The notes beneath the pieces are model-generated. The model was not told the origin of the DNA, did not search any database, and worked only from the letters and a program-made list of their open reading frames with translations. The translations under genes were made by a program, and so were the position numbers. Below, piece after piece: positions 11,212-22,039 of a DNA stretch of 64,000 nucleotides. The DNA is from Ceratobasidium sp. AG-K. Taxonomy: Eukaryota > Basidiomycota > Agaricomycetes > Cantharellales > Ceratobasidiaceae. Position 1 is the stretch's first letter. Each line of letters opens with the position of its first letter. The stretch covers positions 248,001 through 312,000 of the forward strand of contig JAWNGF010000001.1 in the NCBI GenBank assembly GCA_037039685.1. The letters are read 5' to 3'.

Positions 11212-14115
11212 ATGTCAGTGCTCATGTCGCCACCGGGTTCCCCGAGGTCACGATCGGGTGAAACGTCATACGTCAATATGAACAACGACGAAAGCTCCCG
11301 ATATCGCCGGGAGCTACTCGAGATCTTGGGCTCATTGCGATCTTTAGGGTGCGTATCGAGTGATTTGTGATCTACATACGGTGACCTAAGCGTAATGACA
11401 TGTGCAGGCTATCTCAAGTGCTCGATCTACCGCAAATTGCCGTAATTGGGTCCCAAAGCGCTGGGAAGTCATCCCTAATCGAGGCACTGTGCAAGGTGAC
11501 CGATGATAATTTGTATAACGAATAACCTTGACGCCTTTGAGTAGATAAAGCTCCCTCGGTCAACGGGAACATGCACTAGGTATATATGCAGACCCGCGGC
11601 TGAGTCATTTTAGCTTTATTTTTGCCAGGCTAATTGGAGCTATCAATTAGATGTCCTATCGAATGCCGGTCTCAATACGCCGATCGCCCGTGGCGAGCAC
11701 GCGTGTTTCTGAAGATTGAGCGGGACAACCAAGAGTCGTCACGATGGGGAGAAGAAATCCCTTTTGGTTGGCATATATAGCTTATATAGAACGTGATTAA
11801 TCTAGAACTAATAATACATTGCATCAGGGGATCCAATTGACGACCCAGAGCTTATTGAAGAGCGCATCAAGCGAGCACAGTTGGCCGTTTTGCATCCGCG
11901 CGTGGATCCAGCCGGCTTTTTGAATGGCGACTCGGGGCCAGGTGGAGGACTATCGTTTACGAAAAACTGCGTTCTCGTGAAAATATCTGGCCGCGAGCTC
12001 GCCGATCTAAGCTTCGTCGACCTACCGGGTATGTGGAAATGTCTGTGTTTAAGTTTATAGTACACTACTCACACGAGGGTCTTATTTGTACAGGCATCAT
12101 TGCGAATACGGCTGATCCCAGGAACAAGGGAGATATAAAGCTTGTACAAAAGCTGATCAGCTCGTATATGCAAAAGAAAAGTACCATCAACTTGATCGTA
12201 ATTACTTGCGAAGGTACGCACCGTGGCGACTTGACCGTAAGACAATGCCTCAAATAGCCCCATCTAGCCGATATTGAAACCCAAGGAGCGGGATTAATCG
12301 CCAGAAACTATGATCCTACGGGGGAGCGGACAATTGGTGTGTAACCCGATGGAATCTGGGGATCGTTTACGAGAGAGTTGACCAAACTTAGGTGTCTTGA
12401 CCAAACCTGATAGAATTGAGCCTCGGCAGGAACGACAATGGATTCCATTGGTCATGGGAGAATCTAATCCATTAGCAAATGGCTGGTTTTGCGTGAAGCA
12501 ACTTGGGACAGACGAGCGAGAAACCGGTCTCACGTGGGAAGACGCACGAATACAGGAGAGCACGTATTTTGATAACGCTCCTGGGTGGTCAGCAATCCCA
12601 GAGGAGTACAGAACCAATCTGGGGTCGAGAAACCTAGCATTCAAACTGGGCCAGGTTTTGTCCAATGAAATACAGACGCGGTTAGTAGCTGGTCTGCGGG
12701 TTCCGCATGTGTACTAATAATACTATGCCTAGTTTGCCGGCTATCCGCAACGAGATAGAACGACTCATCAAAGCAAACGACATTGAGGTCCAAAAATTAC
12801 CCAAGCTCTCGCCGCATGGACACAGGGATCTCGTCTATCACTTAATAACGGAATTCGTGAAAGATATCGAGAAGCAATTGATCAATGGCAGTCCGGGCGC
12901 CGGCTTTAACGGTGTTGTTCAACGTATCCGGAGGGCGCATGTTGACCTACGAGTGGAGTTGCAGCAGGCCGCGCCGGTCTTCCTTCCTTGCGTCAGCGGC
13001 AGCCGATATCCCGAGCTGCCACGGCCAAGCTTTCTACCTGCCGATGAGATATGGCTGTCAAGGTCTCCATGTGGGAACGAATACAATACCGCCGACGTCG
13101 CGGAGTATGCAGATGGGTGATTGCTTTTTTTTTACCTTGGCTTCTCATTTGTTCGCTGAATTATCATGGTCGAAGGGCCCGAACTCGGGAATGGCCAGGT
13201 AACCTCCCGAGCGACTCGTCTAGGCTCTGCTAACGGGTCAATGACTGTCAGGGCATTATCCATTCCAAGTTATGCTGGATTACACAGAGAAATTCGTCGA
13301 GCGATGGAAGCATCCAGTCGACCAGTGCTTTGAGACTACTTGCTCCTATTTCGAAAGCAAGCTGCTAGGGCTCATTGGAGACCATTTTTCGCCGTACAGT
13401 CACGGAGGACTAATGGACGAAGTCAAGTAAGTCCAAGACGGACGGAGAACCCCCCAGATTTACAATACCTGTAGGGTCATATGTATGGAACTAGTTGGAA
13501 GGTGTAGAAATAATACGACCGAGGCGCTGGCAAAAGACCTTGATCAAGAGGCACACCCAGAGTCTACCCATGAGGACCTTTACTTAACCTACGAACGCCA
13601 GTATTCAGATTACTACCGCGACTTTTTCAATTCGAGCGTTGGGCTGAAACGGCTGGCCCAAGCCTTGGAAGCTGGAGAAAACTCCAATCTGCTCCAGGCA
13701 ATATCGGTGCTTGAAGAATGTGGTCTACCACTGATCTCACCTTCAGAGTGGCGGGGTATACATCCAACTAATAAATCCGATCGTAGCGTTCTTAACATAA
13801 TGTCGAGCGTGCGTGCTCACTATCAAAGTAAGCCATGTGATAATACATTCCGGTTGTCAAGATATTGATTGTCACTCAGTTGCATACAAACGCTTTGCTG
13901 ATAAAGTGAAGGAGACCGTCGATCAAACCTACGTCCGTGCCATTGGCAATGATCTCGAAGGCGCATTACGGAGAGGCTTGTGGCTAAGCAGCAGTGAGAA
14001 ACCCGAGGAATATTTTTCGGATCTGATAAAAGAATCCGAGGACTTGGAGGTGTTAAGGGGCGTTTTGAAAGACAAAGCGAAGAAGCTCAATGCGGCAAGG
14101 ATGAAACTTTCATAG
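11212..14115 (+). CDS. dynamin-family large GTPase
   Basis: This large GTPase of the dynamin superfamily (VPS1/Mx-like) acts in membrane fission or remodelling. Thirteen exons: 11212-11348, 11408-11495, 11545-11579, 11651-11766, 11828-12028, 12094-12213, 12268-12336, 12392-12680, 12733-13116, 13176-13198, 13252-13426, 13475-13827 and 13880-14115. They total 2226 nt (741 residues) with consistent phases throughout. Motifs: G1 IGSQSAGKSS, the TGTCTRCPIECR block, G3 DLSFVDLPG, G4 GVLTKPD, then middle-domain helices, ARTREWPGHYPF and a C-terminal GTPase effector domain (YKRFADKVKETVDQ...). There is no PH domain, proline-rich tail or transmembrane segment. Exon 10 is only 23 nt. The start is the in-frame ATG before an SP-rich leader; an upstream in-frame ATG at 11155 is possible. 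It is single copy here and sits between kinase paralogues. Confidence 0.9.
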
Positions 14116-14945
14116 CCAGTTTGCCTGCATGTAATTTGTTGGATGTAACAATTCTTACTATCTGGGCAGGCAAGACACCTATGGCAAGCCATAGTAAATT
14201 GTAAAATCGATTGTTGGGGTACAAAACAAATCAGCCCGATTTGTGCCGTCATACGTATGACTCATGATCACCTCAGGCGCGAGCTAACCCCTTGTTGCTG
14301 CAGAATAAAGTAGGATTTAACCGTGCCTATTTTGACCACCCCTTGCTCGCTTGACGGCTTCAGGGGGATCAATACCACCATGACTACCTATTTTAGCTTG
14401 TGCACCCATGCAAACAAGTCGTGCATCAATTACGCCATGGCACCGCCTACGCTCATGTCCATCACACGGGGGATCGCTATATCATTCCGGTGGTGTAAAG
14501 GAACATATCCGTTTGTCGACTTTTCCGCCACTCGGGTTCCCAGGATGGCTCACGGTGTTAAAACTATCGCTCCCATTGCATTCATTACCGCACAAGCCAA
14601 TCTAGGCCACATAGTGCCTTCCCACGCCTTGACTTGCATTACAGAGGGCTTCCCATGATAATCAAATCTGGGGGTCCCTCGTCGCTCGCTTTCGCGGCTG
14701 CAACGGAGGACGGAGAGTAATCCGGCGATCCGATCTTCCCAGGATCAACCAATGATATGGAATGCGTCACCGAGTCTCGTAACCGGTCAGATTATCGCAA
14801 CTTTTTTGTCCAGATTTTTTCATAGTGAATACGATTTCCACAACGGGGTTCGTTTTGCAAGACTGGGACGCTTTGTAACTATACATAGATCAAGTGCGGC
14901 GAATGTACAGTAGCTACCGATCCTAAAACCGGATACCGGACAGAT
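14116..14945. repeat. gap with a third, very degraded repeat copy
   Basis: About 14320-14640 resembles part of the repeat copies at 9950-10140 and 23760-23950. Shared pieces include a cggtttcc/gggttcccaggatgg-type block and an accatgg..ccgcc block. The rest holds nothing I can support. Confidence 0.35.
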
Positions 14946-17935
14946 CTAAGGCTCGGTCTCACTTTCAGGTTCAGATTCGATATACGCGAGCGTTTCGGTT
15001 GTGATGCTTCCCATCTACGCGCGTGTTCAAATTGTGTTATTCTGTTCAGGCATTGGCTGTACTCACTATGTGTCTAGTGTGAGCCGCGCTTGGACGTCGC
15101 CGAGGCTCATAAGCCCAGCAGCTCGTAAGCAGCGCCCAGAGAATGTTGCCGCCAATACTTTGCGGTGGTATTTTATCCTCCGGCCTGGGTGGAAACCTCT
15201 TCTTGAACACCACAACGGTATACAGGTTACGATCCATCACTTGGCTGAATGGAACCTGGCCACTAATGATTTCCTGAGAAGATAACGTTAGCATAGCCTT
15301 CTTGTTTTGTTTTTTTTTCATCGGGGATTTACAAGTATTGTCTATTGAAGGTCCGATAAGGCTGCATTTATGGGCATCAACTATTTCATACTTACCATTC
15401 CAAGTGCATACACGTCACCCGCACGACTGAGCGGGCTGGATTCCTTGAGTATTTCTGGAGCCTATGATACACGGAAATCAGCCAAGAAGCCTTGGTCCAA
15501 AAGCGCCACATACCGTCCATCGGACCGAAAAGCCGGTGTTGGCCGTTGACGTGAATGATACTGTGGCTCCGGCTAGGCTTGCGTTTCCAAAGTCAGTCAG
15601 CATGGGAGCCCCACTCCCAGATACCAACACGTTGGCCTTTTGGGCTTCATTATTATCCTTGGCCAAGATGTGAAGAAGAAGGTGCTAACGCCTTTGAGAT
15701 CGCCATGAACCTTGTGGTCGATGTTAGTCACAAGATAATCTTAGAATGATTCTGACTTACAATATTTTGACTATGGAGATACTCCAGCCCCTGGCATACT
15801 TCATAACACTGCATGGGCGGTTAAACAAGACATTGGATGGGCTTTTCAATACAGTGCTGACTGCTCACGAATCGGACTCTACTTGCCATTAGACATCGAT
15901 CAACCAATGGATTGTTCGTCAGGTAGGATGTTACCGTCCCGTTCACAGCCCAGGGAGATATCATAGCCAAACGACCCTGAAAATCTGCGAATCCCATAAG
16001 TGGGACTATATTCCGGTGTGCGCACTTGGACCAAGCATAGATTTCCTTGGCCGCACGCTGGGGTCACAATGGCGCTAAGTTGGTATCGTTATTAAGATCT
16101 GAAGCAACAGCTAAACCTTTTGGTATTTTCCGGCTGGTAGTCCATCTGCACTGAGCGGGCGTATCGATTTGATCGCAACAAAAGTGCCGTCGTCAAGATA
16201 GCCGGAATGTACATCACCAAACCCGCCGTTGCCTACGGGATACTGTGAGCAACTTGTGAGGCGAGATGTTAGGTTAGTGCAGCCCCAGCCTCCAAGAAGT
16301 TCAATAAGTTCAAATAACGACTAGGTGTAGAATCTCTAAGATGGACTTTCGGACCTAGCCACTTCGCTTACCAGATGACTGGTCACGACGAAGTCGTTGG
16401 AGATCTTGCCTATTACCGAGGTCCTGGATTGAGCCTGGGGCGTCGCAGATGTACTGTCGAAAGGCTACAAAAGTGGGACGGGTGAGGCGGTCGATAAGTG
16501 GGGTTCGCTAGAGTTACGTCTCCTTCAACTCGCCTCGCTGCCCTCCTAGACAATCAGTGTGATGAAAGGCTGTGTCGGTCGAATAGCTCGAGCACATCAT
16601 ACGTAACTTACAATCTTTACTCAAAACAGTGAACTTGGCTTGGGTCAAACAGTATCGGATAGCACTTACCCTCTAGATCCCAACAAAGAAGCAGAGAATC
16701 CGGTCAATTTCGTGTGAGCAGTTTGAATCTAGCTTACCCCCTGAGTTCCCAACGTGATATTATATTTAGGTCAGTTCGGCTCGCGCAATGTCACACATAT
16801 TTACTACCTTCTACTCATATGATATGGCGACGTTAATAGTCAAGCTTGCTAACACGTTGTTTCGCCCTACTCACCCGCCACACCCCGCCACATCATGAGA
16901 AAGGTCAATTTAGGTCAAACAACGTCACGCCGGACTCACTATCTATGATTTCAATATCACAGTTGAGTCAAGACAATGTGGTCCAAGCAATACAACTCAC
17001 TCTCTGCATCCACAGCAAGATGATTAGATTATATCAGCTAAGCTCGAGCGGTGCTTGCGCGACTCACATCCTTTAGCCCGGTATTGCCGGTAAATCAGCC
17101 TGATTTCAGAAACCCACCCTAAACATACCAGCTATATTCAAAATATAGGACACGACTATCAGCTTAGCCCGAACAATACGACCTCCAACTCACTCGCTAT
17201 GTCCGCGACGTCACAACAAATTGAGGTCAGTTGAGTAAAACAAGACTGCATGTCACTCACTAACTACAGTAGTTGCGCGGATGCAACAAACCGTTAGCCT
17301 ATCTTACATTGACTCATGATTAACTCACAATCTACACCGCCAGAATTGTAGTAAAACCCAAGTTAGCGTCTGTTCGAGAAGCGCCCATAAACCTACCTCC
17401 TACACTTCCGAAATATCTAAGATCTAGATTCGACCACCGCTTATCCGACTGACCTTCTGCATCCCCGGCACAGGTCAGTCTAACGATATTGTGATAATAA
17501 TTACTCGGTACTCGCATCCTGGGTCAGTGACATTGGGTCAGGGGGAGGTGAGTGTAGCCCAAGCATGTTAAACGGCAGGCATCCGGCTCACAATCTACAC
17601 CACAATGTATCACAAGCACAAATTAGTTTGGCCCGAGTAGCACTATATCTCACTTACTTGCTACCTCCCCGGCAAAAAAAAATTATAATGAGTTAGGTTC
17701 GCGTTGCGGATACCAGGTTTGACCCACAGCCTATGCCATACTGCGTTAAATGAATCCAATTTATACAACCAGGGTCGATAACCCTGACTTACACGCTACA
17801 ACAGTGGCATTGGTTGACGCACGGATCAACATACAGTAATGTGAGCTATTTTTCGTGCAACTCACATCCTACGCCCGCAAATCCGGACCGAGGTTGGTGA
17901 GGGTTGCCCTTGAAGAACCGAGCGAGACTTACCAT
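14946..17935 (-). CDS. TKL-type protein kinase with single-codon exons at its 5' end (copy E)
   Basis: The kinase body is an intact family member. Main exons (high to low): 16534-16545, 16372-16464, 16117-16320, 15887-16057, 15761-15808, 15690-15710, 15514-15636, 15396-15461, 15067-15273 and 14946-15014. They encode GNGGFGDVHSG, VAIKSIR, NIVPLMGFA, LEYLHSQNI, VHGDLKG, LTDFGNASL, APEIL, DVYALGM, SCWAYEPRRRPSA and an acidic tail (ESEPESETEP). Exon sizes 171/48/21/123/66 match copy C exactly. All required catalytic residues are present (HGD form of HRD). Upstream, in the same frame, lie 22 exons of 3 nt (separate entry). With the ATG exon at 17933-17935 as start, the product is about 358 residues. 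The ATG context after splicing (A at -3, G at +4) is favourable. Two of the main introns begin with GC (donors at 16533 and 15886). The start and the use of the microexons are inference. Confidence 0.7.
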
Positions 17936-18003
17936 CTGCACTAGCGAAAATGCCTCAGAAAATTAACTCTGCTCGAGCACCACCATATCCAGCTCACATT
18001 CTA
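16534..18003 (-). other. array of 22 three-nucleotide exons between short introns
   Basis: On the minus strand the pattern AG-NNN-GT recurs every 57-76 bp. The 3-nt exons in transcript order, by lowest plus coordinate and codon: 17998 AAT, 17933 ATG, 17866 GAT, 17793 CGT, 17728 GCT, 17658 CAA, 17592 ATT, 17516 GAT, 17454 AAG, 17397 GAG, 17329 ATT, 17261 TTA, 17194 CGA, 17129 CTG, 17068 GAT, 17001 AGA, 16940 ATA, 16875 CGG, 16805 GTA, 16738 GGG, 16670 AGG, 16612 ATT. A 12-nt exon (16534-16545, GAG GGC AGC GAG) follows, then the kinase exon at 16464. Introns are 54-73 bp. Donors are GTRAGT-like (one GC, at 17515) and most introns carry a CTGAY, CTAAY or TTGAC branch-like site 15-35 nt before the acceptor. 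Only one acceptor, before 16877, is broken (TGG for TAG). The introns share a weak core: GCTCGAGC occurs exactly in three of them. There is no stop among the 22 codons. Confidence 0.75.
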
Positions 18004-18354
18004 GATCTACTGTCCCATTAGGGTAATAATTGATGTTCATATTCCCTTGCATCAGCCAACGTGGTCGGTTGCTCACTGTATTTCAAAGGAAATATAGAAG
18101 CAAAGTTGAATGTGAGACGGTCGTCGAAGAAATCAAGGTCGTGGAGGTAACGTGATCTTCAGGCGGTTATGCCAGATTTGTGTGTCTGGGGGTGGTCGGC
18201 ATAAGCGGTATGACCGAGCTGTTCCATAACAAGCTTTTGACGAACATAATTTATCCGAGATTACATGTATGCATGCTTCTATGATTCGAGTCACTGCGCA
18301 TACAGGCTGGTCTGACTCCGCGCAATGACCACGCTTACAGAGTACAGTAAAACA
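18004..18354 (-). other. probable 5' leader region of kinase E
   Basis: A further donor (gtgagc, complement of 18071-18076) would give a 73 bp intron joining an upstream exon (from 18077 upward) to the first 3-nt exon. That exon is open in only one frame and contains no ATG near the junction, which suits a 5' untranslated leader. Its upstream end is not resolved; the foldback element begins at 18357. Confidence 0.35.
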
Positions 18355-18356
18355 TA

Positions 18357-19774
18357 CACTGCCACTCAAAAGGATTGCGACACGTGACTCCGAAAGTCTA
18401 CTCGAGCACTAGCTCCCGAAGCATTCGTTCAAAGAGCTAGAAAATATTAGTGTATGACCACCGTACTGCAATACATATATGTTTAAAATATCTAAGAGAA
18501 ATGAGTCCCTTAAGGCTGTGAAACAAAGAGTTAATGGTATGGGCATGTTGCAATTCTTTTGATGACGCATATACCCGGTGTAAAACAGTCTTTTCCAAGG
18601 CTATATTGAGCGACAAAAAATGAGAAAAAAATCTTTACAATACAATAGTCAGATCAAAGCATAATTTGTGCAAGCCTTGCGCTGAGGTAAGCTGTTTCTG
18701 CGGAGCAAGAGGCGAATAGGTTGCTCGAATAGAGTGTATTCCAGCACTTTCAATATTGGTAATGGTGCTGTTGTTGCATAATAGAATCAATGTGAGCATG
18801 CCTATAGATCACTCTCGTACAGTTAGGGAGGCGTTTGTTTCCGCTTATGAGCAGGAAATCAGTAAAAACTGAAAAGCGTTACTACAGATCCAACTTCCTT
18901 CCTAGATTAATGGAGCTTATATTGTGCGTAGCAAGCGGAAACTTGATCATTTTATTCTCGAGATACGTCTCTAACTCTGTGCCGAGTTTCGACTGTTTTG
19001 AAGCCATGACGGTGAAGCAACGAACAAAACAATGTGTGACAAGTGAGTCAAGTGATTATGCTATTACCAATTTACTATGTGAGGAGGTGACAGCAGTAGT
19101 AATTTGTTCGTTGCTCCACCATCATGGCTTCAAAACAGTCGAAACTCGGCACAGAGTTAGAGACGTATCTCGAGAATAAAATGATCAAGTTTCCGCTTGC
19201 TACGCACAATATAAGCTCCATTAATCTAGGAAGGAAGTTGGATCTGTAGTAACGCTTTTCAGTTTTTACTGATTTCCTGCTCATAAGCGGAAACAAACGC
19301 CTCCCTAACTGTACGAGAGTGATCTATAGGCATGCTCACATTGATTCTATTATGCAACAACAGCACCATTACCAATATTGAAAGTGCTGGAATACACTCT
19401 ATTCGAGCAACCTATTCGCCTCTTGCTCCGCAGAAACAGCTTACCTCAGCGCAAGGCTTGCACAAATTATGCTTTGATCTGACTATTGTATTGTAAAGAT
19501 TTTTTTCTCATTTTTTGTCGCTCAATATAGCCTTGGAAAAGACTGTTTTACACCGGGTATATGCGTCATCAAAAGAATTGCAACATGCCCATACCATTAA
19601 CTCTTTGTTTCACAGCCTTAAGGGACTCATTTCTCTTAGATATTTTAAACATATATGTATTGCAGTACGGTGGTCATACACTAATATTTTCTAGCTCTTT
19701 GAACGAATGCTTCGGGAGCTAGTGCTCGAGTAGACTTTCGGAGTCACGTGTCGCAATCCTTTTGAGTGGCAGTG
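18357..19774. mobile_element. foldback (palindromic) element with Tc1/mariner-like ends
   Basis: Two arms of about 671 bp (18357-19027 and 19104-19774) are near-perfect reverse complements around a 76 bp spacer. By eye I find only two differences near the centre, both transitions. The ends read CACTGCCACTCAAAAGG... and its complement, each flanked by TA (18355-18356 and 19775-19776), as expected of a Tc1/mariner target duplication. Each arm also holds an inner, inverted version of the end motif (around 18550 and 19570), the same outer/inner layout as the transposase-bearing Tc1-like element at 36669-38265. No transposase is present. The frames in the two arms are mirror images, not genes. It sits upstream of kinase E. 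Confidence 0.85.
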
Positions 19775-19776
19775 TA

Positions 19777-20442
19777 AGTCTTGGGTACCCGAACCTCAGA
19801 TATCCACCTTCATCGGCAAATTGACCACCAGCTCGTAAGCGCTAACAAACCAGGTTGCAACCGCTTCCAAACAGAGAAATCTCAGTAAGCCTCAAAATCT
19901 TCTCAAGGCGGATTTTAATCGAAAGAATGCTACCGACTAACTCACAAATCGTTGTAAATTTGAGCCTTATCATTTTGCACATAGTTACCGTTGTAAATCC
20001 GACAATCATTTTCAAGTAAAAAATCGTTGATGTTCCTTGTTTTGATCACAAAATGCTTTCTTACTCACTAGAACGCGTTGTAAACTATGTACAATCAACA
20101 CTCGGGTGTCAGATTGTTAGTTTGAAATGCACAATAGGATTGGCCACCAGTCGCCAAAGCCTTCAGTTTCCAAAATCTGACTTGATAGAGCATCAAATCT
20201 AGTTCTTATTTCTTGTGGTATATACATGTAGACGAGAGATTATGCAGCTCAATGGAATTGAATCAAAGACCTGTCTGTTCACCTGGTATATGCACGTAAT
20301 CCAACCCGGGTCGATTGCAATTTCAGTCCGTGCTTACTGGAATCTATTTATTGCAAGAAGAAAAGAGCAGCGTAAGTGAGCTACAAGCTTATCAATGTGA
20401 TATCAATATCCACAGCATATCATTCACCCCAGATTTACTTAC
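19777..20442. other. no recognisable gene
   Basis: AT-rich sequence with several loosely repeated gttgtaaa words (about 19950-20090). No coding motif. Confidence 0.4.
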
Positions 20443-20790
20443 CTAAATCGATAGAATTGTCAGCGCAAACCCCTCGTGGTCCCGCTGAGGATCTCCGGCC
20501 ACTTCCAACACAGAGCACAGGCTCCGGACATCTAGATACCTGAAATTATCACACTGGATCTAGGTTAGCACTAAGTTTGTAGTGGGTAGTCTGGCTCACC
20601 TCAACACCACAGCTCGCAACCACTGCAAACGCGGTGGGAACCCTATGTAGTCACTACCAGGGAGGTAGAGACTTGATAGCTTGCGCTTTAATAGGACCCA
20701 GGGCTCTCTCATCAGTATCCGGTTCCTTGTTGCTAGATACCAACTCTCACTGCTTGTACCACCAGCCTCCGTTGTCAACCGGAATATCAT
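20443..20790 (-). pseudogene. leucine-rich fragment, F-box/LRR-like
   Basis: Two joined exons (20600-20790 and about 20443-20539, acceptor aatttcag, next donor gtaagt) read through a leucine-rich stretch: KLSSLYLPGSDYIG, LQWLRAVVLRYLDVRSLC, SVLEVAGDPQ. The spacing of L-x-x-L and the phrase LRYLDVRSL recall the LRR part of fungal F-box proteins. No F-box is visible and both ends are unresolved, so this may be a relic or a misread. Confidence 0.25.
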
Positions 20791-22039
20791 TTGCTAAGAA
20801 ACCATCAGCATTGATACCTTGATACCTGAGTTTCAGTATGAGCCTGGTTGTGCACCTTCCAAAGTACAGATTAGATTTTTGTCACTTCCGCTGCTTCTGT
20901 AGTTTACGAAGTTGTTGTTAGCATAGAAGATGATTTACTACTGCTAAGACCAGCATTGTAACGCTGAGGGGGGGCGAGTAATATGGACCGGACTTTCCAC
21001 TGCCAGTGACGAGATGGACGGCGACGAAACAGCCGTTTTTTTCGGTGGTCTTTATACATAGCAAGTGCACGTACCAAGAATACAGACACGACTCAAAGGG
21101 TTTCACGAGTCCGAGGACCAAAGAGATGACAATAACTGTAGGAATGGGCCCAAAGGAGCGACAAAGCGATGAGAAAGAGAAAACACGAAGCACAACTTAA
21201 AACATACCAACCAGCTAGGTCACTAAGCTCCGGCGCTATGCCTTTGGGACCCGAGAAGTGTCCTTGTATTGAAGGACGGCATCGACGACATTCACACATA
21301 ATCAATGATCGAACCTTGATGCATAATTTTATCAACTATTAAACCCCCTTATGTGCCTTTGGATTTCCTCTGAGGGTTTGATAAGGCTTTCAAGCCCACC
21401 CTAAACTTGTATTATGAATGATCCCATTGGGGGACCATATTATCGCCCCTAACATGTATTCTAATGGGTCTTGGGAATAGCAATCGTGACGTTGTTCGGT
21501 AACTGGTTACACTCCGCTGAAATCTCGAATAACCGTGTTGGTATTGGGTAATCCGCCCAATTTGTCTCCATCTTCCGGCCATTTTGCCGATGTTTGCAGC
21601 AAGATTTCGCAAACGCTATTTGAGTGAGACAAGGTTCTTGTTCTAAGCGTTAGTTTCAAGTCGTTAGCCGACTGGGAAGTGTACAGAACGAATTTGAAGT
21701 ACAACCGATTTAGGTACACAAGCTATTGTAACTCAACAAGTCTCGCGCTTGCATAATGGGGCGGTCAGCTATACAATAACTCCGGACTCGGCGAATGATA
21801 CCGTTGCGCAATGAAATTAATTTGTGTGGATTCGAAAAATAGACCGAGGTGTTACCCTATCTACGGAGCTCATTCAGAAGCACTGGTGGCGAAACGAGCA
21901 CCGAACTCAGTCACCAAGAGTGTGAACCCGGGATTAGGCTTCTAGGTTGATTGGGCGTGAATAATGCAGGTCTCGGAAACTTTTTGACGGATGGATTCGC
22001 GCTTCGACTTTCAATAATGTGATATATTTCATCCCTCCA
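20791..22039. other. no supported gene; weak membrane-protein-like frames
   Basis: Minus-strand frames at 20904-21335 contain hydrophobic runs (VIVISLVLGLV) and a segment VFLVRALAMYKDHRKKRL that faintly recalls the loop of fungal multi-span DUF6533-type proteins. They lie in different frames without good junctions. The rest is featureless. Confidence 0.25.

Noticed and set aside
16600..18003. Regular spacing of about 65 bp read as a CRISPR array or plain satellite
   Set aside because: There is no constant repeat longer than the splice-site words, and the variable parts are the intron interiors. The conserved parts are exactly donor, branch-like site and acceptor in one orientation, which a satellite or CRISPR would not show.
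18835..19296. Two similar proteins on opposite strands in the palindrome
   Set aside because: They are mirror readings of the same arm sequence and have no domain; the inverted repeat explains them.
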